Origin: MFD01275-c22 sp963705885
Lineage (GTDB): Bacteria > Actinomycetota > Actinomycetes > JACCUZ01
Direction of reading: 5' to 3'
Assembly: GCA_963705885.1 (NCBI GenBank)
Contig: OY970120.1
Coordinates: 2,170,001 to 2,234,000 of the forward strand
DNA: 64,000 nt
In this document: positions 43,498-50,763 of the stretch, piece after piece
Numbering within the stretch: the first letter of the stretch is position 1
How the letters are laid out: the number at the start of each line of letters is the position of its first letter
Program-made: the position numbers and the translations under genes
The notes under the pieces: generated by a model
The model's database searches: none
The model's input: the letters and a program-made list of their open reading frames with translations, nothing else
What the model was told of the DNA's origin: nothing

Positions 43498-43521
43498 AAT
43501 GATCACGCGAGCGTGATCATT
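43498..43521. promoter_or_regulatory. 24-bp palindrome upstream of the threonine aldolase-like gene
   Basis: Perfect 11-bp arms AATGATCACGC (43498-43508) and GCGTGATCATT (43511-43521) around GA. It ends 29 bp before the -10 at 43551, so it lies just above the -35 region. A clean dimeric-regulator operator candidate. A direct repeat of CCGACCGCGCC lies just upstream. Confidence 0.5.
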
Positions 43522-43550
43522 TCGGGGGCCAGGCGCTGCCGGGTCGCGGC

Positions 43551-43556
43551 TAGGGT
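43551..43556 (+). promoter_or_regulatory. -10 element (TAGGGT), leaderless promoter
   Basis: TAGGGT is followed by 6 nt and then GTG 43563. Confidence 0.5.
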
Positions 43557-43562
43557 CGGCGG

Positions 43563-44594
43563 GTGCCGATCGACCTGCGCAGCGACACCGTGACCCGGCC
43601 CACCGACGCAATGCGCGCCGCCATGGCCGCGGCGCCGGTCGGTGACGACGTCTACGGCGAGGACCCGACGGTCCTCGAGCTCGAGTCCCGGGTCGCCGAC
43701 CTGCTCGGCCACGAGGCCGCGCTGTTCACGCCGACCGGGTCGATGGCCAACCAGCTCGGGCTCCGCGTCCTCGTGCGGCCCGGCCAGGAGCTGCTGTGCG
43801 ACACCGACGCGCACGTCGTGCGGGCCGAGCTGGGCGCGGCCGCTGCCCTCGCCGGGGTGACGACGCGCACCTGGTCTGCCGACCGTGGGCGTCTCGACGC
43901 CGGCCGGGTCGCCGAGATGATGCGCCCTGACGCCGGCCCCTACCTCGTCTCCACCGTGGCGGTCGCCGTCGAGGACACGCACAACTTCGGCGGCGGCACC
44001 GTCCAGCCGCTCGCCGAGGTCCGGCGGCTGCGCGACCTCACAGCTGCCGCCGGGCTGGCGATGCACCTCGACGGAGCGAGGCTGTGGAACGCGCACGTCG
44101 TGACGGGCGAGCCCCTGTCGTCGTACGGCCGGCTCTTCGACACGGTCAGCGTCTGCCTGTCCAAGGGCCTCGGGGCGCCGGTCGGGTCGCTGCTGGCCGC
44201 CGACTCCGAGCGCGTCGCGGAGGCGCGGGTCTGGCGCAAACGGCTCGGCGGCGGGATGCGGCAGGTGGGCATCCTCGCCGGCGCGGGGCTGCACGCGCTC
44301 GACCACCACGTCGACCGGCTGGCCGACGACCACCGCCGGGCGCGCCGGCTCGCCGAGATCTGCGCGGAGGCGCGCCCGGGCTGCGTGGAGCCCGCGGACG
44401 TCGAGACGAACATCGTCGTCCTGCACGTCCCCGACGCCCACGCGCTGGCGGCGGGCTGCCGCGAGGCGGGCGTGCTCGTCGGTGTCCTCGCCCCGCGCCT
44501 GGCCCGGCTGCTGACCCACCTCGACGTCGGCGACCACGACGTCGAGGAGGCCGGCAAGGTCCTGTCCGACGTCCTTGCCGGCCTGTCGGCCTGA
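43563..44594 (+). CDS. ltaE: Low-specificity threonine aldolase-family PLP enzyme
   Basis: 343 residues. LRSDTVTRPTDAMRAAM and VGDDVYGEDPTV are the N-terminal signatures of the beta-eliminating lyase family; LFTPTGSMANQL, HLDGARLWNAHVVTG (PLP Asp) and SVCLSKGLGAPVGS with Schiff-base K201 complete the site. It cleaves threonine or allo-threonine to glycine and acetaldehyde. Full length, intact. Probably controlled through the palindrome at 43498. Confidence 0.9.
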   Translation: MPIDLRSDTVTRPTDAMRAAMAAAPVGDDVYGEDPTVLELESRVADLLGHEAALFTPTGSMANQLGLRVLVRPGQELLCDTDAHVVRAELGAAAALAGVTTRTWSADRGRLDAGRVAEMMRPDAGPYLVSTVAVAVEDTHNFGGGTVQPLAEVRRLRDLTAAAGLAMHLDGARLWNAHVVTGEPLSSYGRLFDTVSVCLSKGLGAPVGSLLAADSERVAEARVWRKRLGGGMRQVGILAGAGLHALDHHVDRLADDHRRARRLAEICAEARPGCVEPADVETNIVVLHVPDAHALAAGCREAGVLVGVLAPRLARLLTHLDVGDHDVEEAGKVLSDVLAGLSA

Positions 44595-44599
44595 GCGGC

Positions 44600-44605
44600 T
44601 AGATT
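44600..44605 (+). promoter_or_regulatory. -10 element (TAGATT), leaderless promoter
   Basis: TAGATT is followed by 6 nt and then ATG 44612. Confidence 0.5.
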
Positions 44606-44611
44606 CGCGGC

Positions 44612-45196
44612 ATGGCTGGGGACTTGCACATCACGGGCGACGCCGCGGCGGACGACCTGCTCAACACCGACGGCACGGCCCTGCTCCTCGGGATGCTGCT
44701 CGACCAGCAGGTGCCGATGGAGTGGGCCTTCACCGGGCCGGCCACCCTGCGGGAGCGGCTGGGCCACCTCGACGCGGCGAAGATCGCCGCGATGAGCGAG
44801 GACGAGTTCGTCGAGGTGTGCGCGCGCAAGCCGGCGATCCACCGGTTCCCCGCCTCGATGGGTCGCCGCGTCCACGCGCTGTGCCGTGTCCTGGCCGAGG
44901 ACTACGACGGGAGGGCCGAGTCGATCTGGGCCGGCGTCGCCGACGGCGGCGAGCTGAAGAAGCGGCTCAAGGCGCTGCCCGGCTTCGGTGTCGAGAAGTC
45001 GGAGATCTTCATCGCGCTCCTTGCCAAGCGCCAGGGGGTCCGGCCGAAGGGCTGGGAGGCCGCGGCCGGGGCCTACGCCGAGGCGACGCCACGGTCGGTG
45101 GCCGACATCCACGACGAGGAGTCACTCGGCCGGGTCCGGGAGTGGAAGCAGGCCCGCAAGGCCGCGAAGAAGGCCGCCGCCGCCGAGAAGGCCTAG
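44612..45196 (+). CDS. HhH-GPD type base-excision DNA repair protein
   Basis: 194 residues. LLLGMLLDQQVPMEWAFTGP is the typical first helix pair of this actinobacterial HhH-GPD group, and LKALPGFGVEKSEIFIALLAKR is the helix-hairpin-helix (short form LPGFG). The usual catalytic Asp of HhH-GPD glycosylases after the hairpin is not obvious here, so glycosylase activity is uncertain. The C-terminus is a Lys/Ala-rich tail (ARKAAKKAAAAEKA). Confidence 0.85.
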   Translation: MAGDLHITGDAAADDLLNTDGTALLLGMLLDQQVPMEWAFTGPATLRERLGHLDAAKIAAMSEDEFVEVCARKPAIHRFPASMGRRVHALCRVLAEDYDGRAESIWAGVADGGELKKRLKALPGFGVEKSEIFIALLAKRQGVRPKGWEAAAGAYAEATPRSVADIHDEESLGRVREWKQARKAAKKAAAAEKA

Positions 45197-45199
45197 GTC
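45194..45199 (+). promoter_or_regulatory. Possible -10 (TAGGTC) of the kelch-like gene
   Basis: It is 7 nt before GTG 45207 but lacks the final T of the TANNNT pattern. It overlaps the stop of the previous gene. Confidence 0.3.
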
Positions 45200-45206
45200 G
45201 CCGACG

Positions 45207-46352
45207 GTGTCGAGCACGTCGTGGCCCCGCATGGTGCGGACGATGGCGGCTCTGACACTGCTTGCCGGGTGCACGTCAGGGGGCGACGACGCGGCGGACG
45301 AGTCCGACCGGGCCCCGCGCGACCCCACACTGGCCGGTGTCACGCGCATGATGTCGACCCCTCGTGCCGTGCACAGGGCCACCGTGCTCGAGGACGGGAC
45401 CGTCCTGTTCACGGGCGGTTGCACCCTTCCGGGGTGCGGGGGCTTCGAGCGGGCCCGGGCCAGCGAGATCTACGACCCGCCGACCAGCCGGTTCCGGAGC
45501 GGGCCGAGCATGACGGCGCCCCGGGCCGGCCACTCCGCCACGCTGCTCGCCGACGGCCGTGTGCTGCTGATCGGCGGGTACCCGGGGGAGGGGCTGCCGG
45601 CGGTGTCGTCTGCCGAGGTCTTCGACCCGGCCGAGGGGAGCTTCCGCAGCGTCGGCCGGCTGTCGGTGGGCCGGGCCGACCACACGGCCAGCTTGCTGCC
45701 GGACGGCCGAGTCCTCGTCGCGGGGGGCACCGACGGGGCGGGGGAGGTGCTCGCGAGCACGGAGATCTTCGACCCGGGCACCGACCGGTTCGCGCCCGGC
45801 CGACCGCTCAGCGGTGCCCGCGCGGCGCACGTCGCCGTCGTCACCGACGGTGGGCTGTTGCTGATCGGTGGTACCTCCGACCTCGACGTCGCCGTCGACA
45901 CCACCGACGTCCTCCGCCGTGACGGGTGGTCACCGGGCCCGGTGCTGCAGCAGGCCCGGGTCAAGCACGGGGCAGCCGTGCTCCCTGACGGGACGGTGCT
46001 GGTCGTCGGTGGGGCGAGCAGCTCAGAGGGCCGGGACAGGTTGGCCTCCACGGAGCTGGTGACCCTCGATCCGGCGCGCAGCCGACCCGGGCCGGCGCTG
46101 TCCGAGCCGCAGTACAAGCTCGACGGAGCCGTGACCACACTCGCCGACGGCCGCGTCGTCATTGCAGGCGGTCGCCGCGTGGACGTGTTCGACCCCGGCA
46201 CCGGGGAGATGTCCGTCCTGGACGGCGCCCCCGTGCCGCGCCGCAGCTTCCTGTCCGTCTCGGCGGTTGCTGCCTCGACGGTGCTGGTCGCCGGAGGCTA
46301 CGACTCGGACATCTCACCCACCGCCGACGCCCGTCTGGTGCGCATCACCTAG
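45207..46352 (+). CDS. Kelch-repeat-like secreted lipoprotein
   Basis: About 381 residues. GTG 45207 gives MSSTSWPRMVRTMAALTLLAGC, a lipoprotein signal with lipobox LAGC; ATG 45231 is an alternative that shortens the n-region. The mature part has about six repeats of the form LxDGRVLLxGG...STEIFDPGTDRF (for example VLEDGTVLFTGG, LLADGRVLLIGG, LLPDGRVLVAGG, VLPDGTVLVVGG), so it is a kelch-type beta propeller on the outer face of the membrane. Kelch propellers bind protein or glycan partners; the partner here is unknown. Confidence 0.85.
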   Translation: MSSTSWPRMVRTMAALTLLAGCTSGGDDAADESDRAPRDPTLAGVTRMMSTPRAVHRATVLEDGTVLFTGGCTLPGCGGFERARASEIYDPPTSRFRSGPSMTAPRAGHSATLLADGRVLLIGGYPGEGLPAVSSAEVFDPAEGSFRSVGRLSVGRADHTASLLPDGRVLVAGGTDGAGEVLASTEIFDPGTDRFAPGRPLSGARAAHVAVVTDGGLLLIGGTSDLDVAVDTTDVLRRDGWSPGPVLQQARVKHGAAVLPDGTVLVVGGASSSEGRDRLASTELVTLDPARSRPGPALSEPQYKLDGAVTTLADGRVVIAGGRRVDVFDPGTGEMSVLDGAPVPRRSFLSVSAVAASTVLVAGGYDSDISPTADARLVRIT

Positions 46353-46378
46353 CCCGGGGCGGCCGCCGAACCCGGGGG

Positions 46379-47419
46379 TCAGGAGCGGGTCGGTGTGGCC
46401 GCGGCGGCCGGGCGGCGACCCATCAGCGGCGGCAGCTGGCGCACCGCGGCCGCCAGTGCCCGCAGGTCGTCGTCGACAAGAGCCTGCGGCCCGTCGCACA
46501 GCGCCTGCTCCGGGTGCGGGTGCACGTCGACGATGATGCCGTCGGCGCCGACGGCGATCGCGGCGCGCGCGAGCGGCACGACCAGGTCGCGACGCCCGCC
46601 GGAGTGCGAGGGGTCGACGATGACCGGCAGGTGCGAGAGGTCGTGGGACACCGGCACGGCGCTGACGTCGAGCGTGTTGCGCGTCGCCGTCTCGAACGTC
46701 CGGATGCCCCGCTCGCACAGCACGATGTCGAGGTTTCCGCGCTGTGCGATGTACTCCGCGGCCATCAGCCACTCCTCGACCGTGGCCTGCATGCCGCGCT
46801 TGAGCATGACCGGCTTCCCGGACTGGCCGACCGCCTGCAGGAGACCGAAGTTCTGCATGTTGCGGGTGCCGACCTGGAGCATGTCGGCGTACGACGACAC
46901 GAGGTCGACGTCGTGCGCGTCCACGACCTCGGTCACCACCGGCAGGCCGGTCTCCTCGCGCACCTCGGCCAGGATCTTCAGGCCGGCCTCGCCGAGGCCC
47001 TGGAACGCGTACGGCGACGTGCGCGGCTTGTAGGCGCCACCGCGCAGCAGCGTCGCACCGGCCGCGCGGGCCATCTCGGCGGCCTCGAGCGTCTGCTGCG
47101 GCGTCTCGACCGCGCACGGCCCCGCGATGAGGGTGAAGGTGTCGGGCCCGATGGGCACGCCGCGGACGAAGACCGTGGACATCTGCGGGTGGTGGATGCG
47201 GCTCACCAGCTTGTACGGCGCGGAGACTCGCATCACGTCGGCGACCCCGGGCATGGCGCGCAGGTTCAGGCCGCCGAAGGTCTCGACGTCGCCGACCAGG
47301 CCGATGATCGTGCGGGTGACCCCGCGGCTGACGAAGGCCTCGCCACCGACGGACTCGACGCGCGCGATCACGCCGTCGACGTCCTCCGTCGAGGCGTCGG
47401 GCTTCATGACGACGACCAC
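46379..47419 (-). CDS. aroF: Type I (beta) 3-deoxy-7-phosphoheptulonate (DAHP) synthase
   Basis: 346 residues from GTG 47419. Residues 1-85 are the ferredoxin-like regulatory domain (MVVVMKPDASTEDVDGVIARVE). The TIM barrel has TLIAGPCAVETPQQ, LLRGGAYKPRTSPYAFQGLGEAGL, KPVMLKRGMQATVEEWL, CERGIRTFE and VIVDPSHSGGRRDLV with metal and PEP residues. Same reaction as the class II enzyme at 42113 but a different subfamily (AroF-I-beta, as in Thermotoga and Bacillus). Leaderless -10 at 47427. Confidence 0.93.
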   Translation of the reverse strand: MVVVMKPDASTEDVDGVIARVESVGGEAFVSRGVTRTIIGLVGDVETFGGLNLRAMPGVADVMRVSAPYKLVSRIHHPQMSTVFVRGVPIGPDTFTLIAGPCAVETPQQTLEAAEMARAAGATLLRGGAYKPRTSPYAFQGLGEAGLKILAEVREETGLPVVTEVVDAHDVDLVSSYADMLQVGTRNMQNFGLLQAVGQSGKPVMLKRGMQATVEEWLMAAEYIAQRGNLDIVLCERGIRTFETATRNTLDVSAVPVSHDLSHLPVIVDPSHSGGRRDLVVPLARAAIAVGADGIIVDVHPHPEQALCDGPQALVDDDLRALAAAVRQLPPLMGRRPAAAATPTRS

Positions 47420-47426
47420 GATGCGC

Positions 47427-47432
47427 AGCGTA
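47427..47432 (-). promoter_or_regulatory. -10 element (TACGCT), leaderless promoter
   Basis: On the - strand TACGCT is followed by 7 nt and then GTG 47419. Confidence 0.45.
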
Positions 47433-47497
47433 GTGCCCGTCCGGGTCGCGGTCCGGGCCGTCTCGCCCCGGGAGACCGGGGGTTGCGCGCCGCTCGG

Positions 47498-49375
47498 TCA
47501 GAACACGTTGATGGTGACCGTCGTGCCCTTGGGGTGCTTCTCGCCGCCGCCCGGCGACTGCCCGCGGACGATGCCCGGACCGACCGGGAGCTGGTTGACG
47601 TTGACCGGGAACCCGAGGGTCTCGAGGATCTGCCGGGCCTCGTCGACGGACTTGCCGGTGACGTCCGGGACCTCGATCAGCGGCGGGCCCTTGGAGACCT
47701 CGAGCGTGACGACCGAGTTCTTGCCGGCCGTGCCGTTGGCGGGGTCCTGGCTGATGACGATCCCCACCGGCACCGTCTCGTCGAACTTCTTCACCACGCG
47801 GCTGCGCAGCTTGGCCTCGTCGAGCGCCTTCTCGGCGTCGGCGACCGGCTGGCCCACGACGTCGGGGACGGCGACCGGCTCGACGCCCAGGCTGATGACC
47901 AGCATGACGGCGGTGTCCGGTCGCAGCTCGGTGCCGGCCGCCGGCTCGGTTCTGATGACCGATCCCTTCTCGATCCCTTGGCTGAAGCGCCGGGTCGGGG
48001 TGCCGACCTGGAGGTTGGTCTCCTCCAGCATCCGGCGGGCCACGTCCTCGGTGCGGCCGCGCAGCTCGGGCACCTCGTAGCGCTCGGGGCCGAGCGACAT
48101 CACGAGCCCGACGGTGCCGCCCTTGTCGATGCTCTTGCCCGGCCCGGGTTCCGTGTCGAGCACCAGGCCCTTGGCCACCGTCTCGCTGAACTCCCGGTCG
48201 GCGATGTCGACGTCCAGGCCGGACTTCTCGGCCTCCGTGGCCGCCGCGGAGCGGGTCAGGTTGAGCAGCCCGGGCGTGGTCGTCTTGGACAGGACGGCCG
48301 CGTAGAGCCAGGCGAAGGCGGAGAGCGCGACGGCCAGCGCGATGATGACGACCAGGGCGACCGGGCCCCTACCGCGGCGGCGGGGTGGGGGAGCGCCCAG
48401 CGGGCCGGTGTCGCCCCTCCGGGCGGGGCCGGACGGAGGGTTGCGCAGGTCGACGACGAGCGTCTGGTCCGGAGCTGCGGGCGTCTCGGCCACGGACGGG
48501 CCGTGCGTGTCCAGCTCGCCGTCGGAGAGCTGCCGACGGGCCGAGGCCACCTCGGTGAGCATCCGGCGGGCGTCGGACGGGCGGCCGTCGGGGTCGCGGC
48601 TGGTCGCCCGGGCGACGAGGGCGTCGAGCTCGGGGGGGAGGCTGGGAACCAGCTCGGAGGGCGCGGGGACGTCGTCGTGCACGTGCCGGTAGGCGACCTG
48701 GATCGCCGTCTCGCCGTCGTAGGGCTTGAGGCCGGTCAGCATCTCGTAGAGCAGGATGCCCGCGGCGTAGACGTCGGAGCGGGGGTCGGCCACGCCACGC
48801 TCCACCTGCTCGGGGGAGAGGTAGGCGACGGTGCCCATGAGGATGCCGCTGGCCGTGGTGTGGCTGTTGTTGCCGCTGACGGCGCGCGCGAGCCCGAAGT
48901 CGGCGACCTTGATGCGCCCGTCGTCGGAGAGCAGGACGTTCTCGGGCTTGACGTCGCGGTGGACGATGCCCGCGGCGTGCGCCGCGCCGAGGGCCGCGAG
49001 CACGGGCTCGAGCACCTCGAGCGACTGGCGAGGGCTGAGGTTGCCCTGCTCACGCATGAGGTCGCGCAGCGTGTGGCCGCGGACGAGCTCCATCGCGAGG
49101 AAGACGATGCCCTGGTCGGCGCCCTGGTCGTAGACGGCCACGACGTTGGGGTGGGACAGCCGGGCCGCGGAGTGGGCCTCGCGGATGAACCGGGAGACGA
49201 ACTCCTCGTCGTCGGCGAGGCTCGCGTGCATCACCTTCAGGGCGATGGTGCGGTCGAGCCGGCTGTCGTGGGCCTCGTAGACGGTGGCCATGCCGCCCCG
49301 CGCGAGACGCGAGCCGACGCGGTAGCGCCCGTCGAGCACCAGCCCGACGAGAGGGTCCGTGACAGTCGCGTCCAC
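47498..49375 (-). CDS. pknL: PASTA-domain Ser/Thr protein kinase (PknL/PknB type)
   Basis: 625 residues. Kinase domain about 16-280: glycine loop LARGGMATVYEA, K47, HRDVKPEN with D141, DFG at 159-161, and a Thr-containing activation loop (NNSHTTASGILMGT). A juxtamembrane segment, one membrane helix at about 339-361 and then four PASTA repeats (about 366-429, 433-498, 501-565, 567-625) that bind cell-wall precursors. The Rv2175c-like DNA-binding gene nearby (52348) encodes the type of protein that PknL phosphorylates in M. tuberculosis (from memory), which supports the pknL name. Confidence 0.9.
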   Translation of the reverse strand: MDATVTDPLVGLVLDGRYRVGSRLARGGMATVYEAHDSRLDRTIALKVMHASLADDEEFVSRFIREAHSAARLSHPNVVAVYDQGADQGIVFLAMELVRGHTLRDLMREQGNLSPRQSLEVLEPVLAALGAAHAAGIVHRDVKPENVLLSDDGRIKVADFGLARAVSGNNSHTTASGILMGTVAYLSPEQVERGVADPRSDVYAAGILLYEMLTGLKPYDGETAIQVAYRHVHDDVPAPSELVPSLPPELDALVARATSRDPDGRPSDARRMLTEVASARRQLSDGELDTHGPSVAETPAAPDQTLVVDLRNPPSGPARRGDTGPLGAPPPRRRGRGPVALVVIIALAVALSAFAWLYAAVLSKTTTPGLLNLTRSAAATEAEKSGLDVDIADREFSETVAKGLVLDTEPGPGKSIDKGGTVGLVMSLGPERYEVPELRGRTEDVARRMLEETNLQVGTPTRRFSQGIEKGSVIRTEPAAGTELRPDTAVMLVISLGVEPVAVPDVVGQPVADAEKALDEAKLRSRVVKKFDETVPVGIVISQDPANGTAGKNSVVTLEVSKGPPLIEVPDVTGKSVDEARQILETLGFPVNVNQLPVGPGIVRGQSPGGGEKHPKGTTVTINVF

Positions 49376-49381
49376 GCGGGG

Positions 49382-49387
49382 ATTCTA
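49382..49387 (-). promoter_or_regulatory. -10 element (TAGAAT), leaderless promoter of pknL
   Basis: On the - strand TAGAAT is followed by 6 nt and then GTG 49375. Confidence 0.5.
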
Positions 49388-49431
49388 CGGGTGAGGGGCG
49401 TGCGGACCCGATTCGGACGCGCGGTGCGCCA

Positions 49432-50484
49432 TCAGCCGAAGCGGGCCTTGAGCGCCATGACGTTGGCGACGTAGCGCCGCGTGTCGGGGTACATCCCCCG
49501 CTCCCGGACCGACCGGAGCCCCTGGTAGTAGGCGGCCACGGCCTGCCGCTCGCTGCTCGCGGACCGGGTGAGGATCTTGAGCAGCACGACCCCCGTGGTG
49601 GCGTTGTCGTGCGCGTTGAGCGGGTTGAGCCGGCGGCCGACCACGCCGGAGATCCAGTCGGTGGTGGCGGGGATCACCTGCATGGCGCCGACGGCGTTGG
49701 CCACCGACACCGCTCGCTGGTTCCAGCCGGACTCCTGGTAGCTCACGGCCAGGGCGAGCGCGGGGTCGACGCCGTTGGCCCGGGCCTTGGCGGCGATGAT
49801 CGCCCGCATGCCGTCGCGGCCCGGCACGCCGCGGCCGGCGAGCGCCGACCGGTTGCGCGAGGCGGCGTTGACGACCCCCGAGGAGTACGTCCGGCCGGCG
49901 AAGGTGTTGCTGCTCGTCGCGCCGGTGCTCTTGGGCGTGGCGCCGCCGCCGGAGCCCCCCGGGATCCGCAGCGTCGCGCCCAGCATCACGATGTTGGACG
50001 CCGGGATGTCGTTCCTGCGGGCCAGGGCACTCTGGGAGACGCCGTAGCGCAGCGCGATGCCCGAGAGCGTGTCGCCGCGCGCGACGAGGTGGCTCCGCGA
50101 CCCGCCGCCCGTGCCGGCGGACCCCTTGGCGCCCGGCACCTTGAGCGTGCTCCCGGCGTAGATCAGGTTGCCGTTGCCGGGCAGCCGGTTCACCGTGACC
50201 AGCTTTCCGACGGTCGTGCCGTAGCGCGCCGCGATGTCGGAGAGGGTGTCGCCGCGCTCGATCGTGTAGAGCCCCCAGCCGGGGGACCCGGCCGTGACCA
50301 GGCCGGCCAGCAGCAGCGGCACGCCGACGTTGCGGGCGATGCGCACGGCCGTACGCCGACGGCTCGGGGGGGCCTGCGGTGGGCGGGGGCCGGTCCGGCC
50401 GGCGGTCCGGCGGGCAGGTCCGCGATCGGCAGTGCGGGTCGCGCGGTCGTCGGAGGCACAGGTCGAAGGGGTGGAGTGTGACAT
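49432..50484 (-). CDS. LysM-domain lytic transglycosylase-like cell-wall hydrolase
   Basis: 350 residues from ATG 50484; an upstream GTG at 50502 is possible. A basic Pro-rich N-terminus and an N-terminal membrane/signal helix (VGVPLLLAGLVTAGSPGWG) precede two LysM domains (YTIERGDTLSDIAARYGTTV; HLVARGDTLSGIALRYGVSQ), a Ser/Gly linker and a C-terminal SLT domain (ANGVDPALALAVSYQESGWNQRAVS with catalytic Glu in ESGW, then AVGAMQVIPAT). It cleaves or remodels peptidoglycan outside the membrane. The upstream region carries repeats with 18-bp period, which suggests cooperative regulation. Confidence 0.88.
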   Translation of the reverse strand: MSHSTPSTCASDDRATRTADRGPARRTAGRTGPRPPQAPPSRRRTAVRIARNVGVPLLLAGLVTAGSPGWGLYTIERGDTLSDIAARYGTTVGKLVTVNRLPGNGNLIYAGSTLKVPGAKGSAGTGGGSRSHLVARGDTLSGIALRYGVSQSALARRNDIPASNIVMLGATLRIPGGSGGGATPKSTGATSSNTFAGRTYSSGVVNAASRNRSALAGRGVPGRDGMRAIIAAKARANGVDPALALAVSYQESGWNQRAVSVANAVGAMQVIPATTDWISGVVGRRLNPLNAHDNATTGVVLLKILTRSASSERQAVAAYYQGLRSVRERGMYPDTRRYVANVMALKARFG

Positions 50485-50528
50485 CGCCGAGGAGATCCTC
50501 ACGATCGGGTACGGGGGGTCGCCTGCGG

Positions 50529-50588
50529 CTTGAGATACTGCCGTGACTTGAGTGACTGATGTTACTTGAGGGGTTGTTGTTACTCGAT
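50529..50588. repeat. Direct repeats with 18-bp period upstream of the LysM hydrolase gene
   Basis: CTTGAG occurs at 50529, 50547 and 50565, exactly 18 bp apart, and a degenerate fourth (CTCGAT) starts at 50583. Units 1-3 also share a terminal TGA or TTA. They lie 45-105 bp before ATG 50484 in an AT-richer stretch that probably contains the promoter. The spacing (less than two helical turns) suits arrayed regulator binding. Confidence 0.6.
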
Positions 50589-50641
50589 CGTGGTACTACA
50601 TCGATGTCATTCAGCGTGGACGGTCGGGTCGGGTCGGGCGC

Positions 50642-50681
50642 CTCAGACCTGCACCACGGGCGGGGCAGGTCTGAGGCAGCG
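50642..50681. repeat. 40-bp palindromic repeat, copy 1
   Basis: Arms CTCAGACCTGC (50642-50652) and GCAGGTCTGAG (50665-50675) are perfect, with a 12-nt loop. The same 40 bp recurs at 50701 with one difference. Confidence 0.75.
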
Positions 50682-50700
50682 GGAGGGTGGGCCCCTGTCG

Positions 50701-50740
50701 CTCAGACCTGCACCACGGGCGGGGCAGGTCTGCGGCAGCG
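50701..50740. repeat. 40-bp palindromic repeat, copy 2
   Basis: Identical to copy 1 except one A-to-C change in the right arm, so the stem has one mismatch. It starts 59 bp after copy 1 and ends 23 bp before GTG 50764 of the reductase gene, in a spot suited to a promoter-overlapping operator. Confidence 0.75.
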
Positions 50741-50763
50741 CCGCGGGCTGAGAGCCTGGTCCG

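Noticed and set aside
46514..49474. A 986-codon open frame on the + strand
   Set aside because: Antisense shadow of the DAHP synthase and PASTA kinase genes, with no recognisable domain.
50529..50740. CRISPR-like array
   Set aside because: Repeats are too short (18-bp period) or only two (40 bp), there are no unique spacers of normal length, and no cas gene is nearby.
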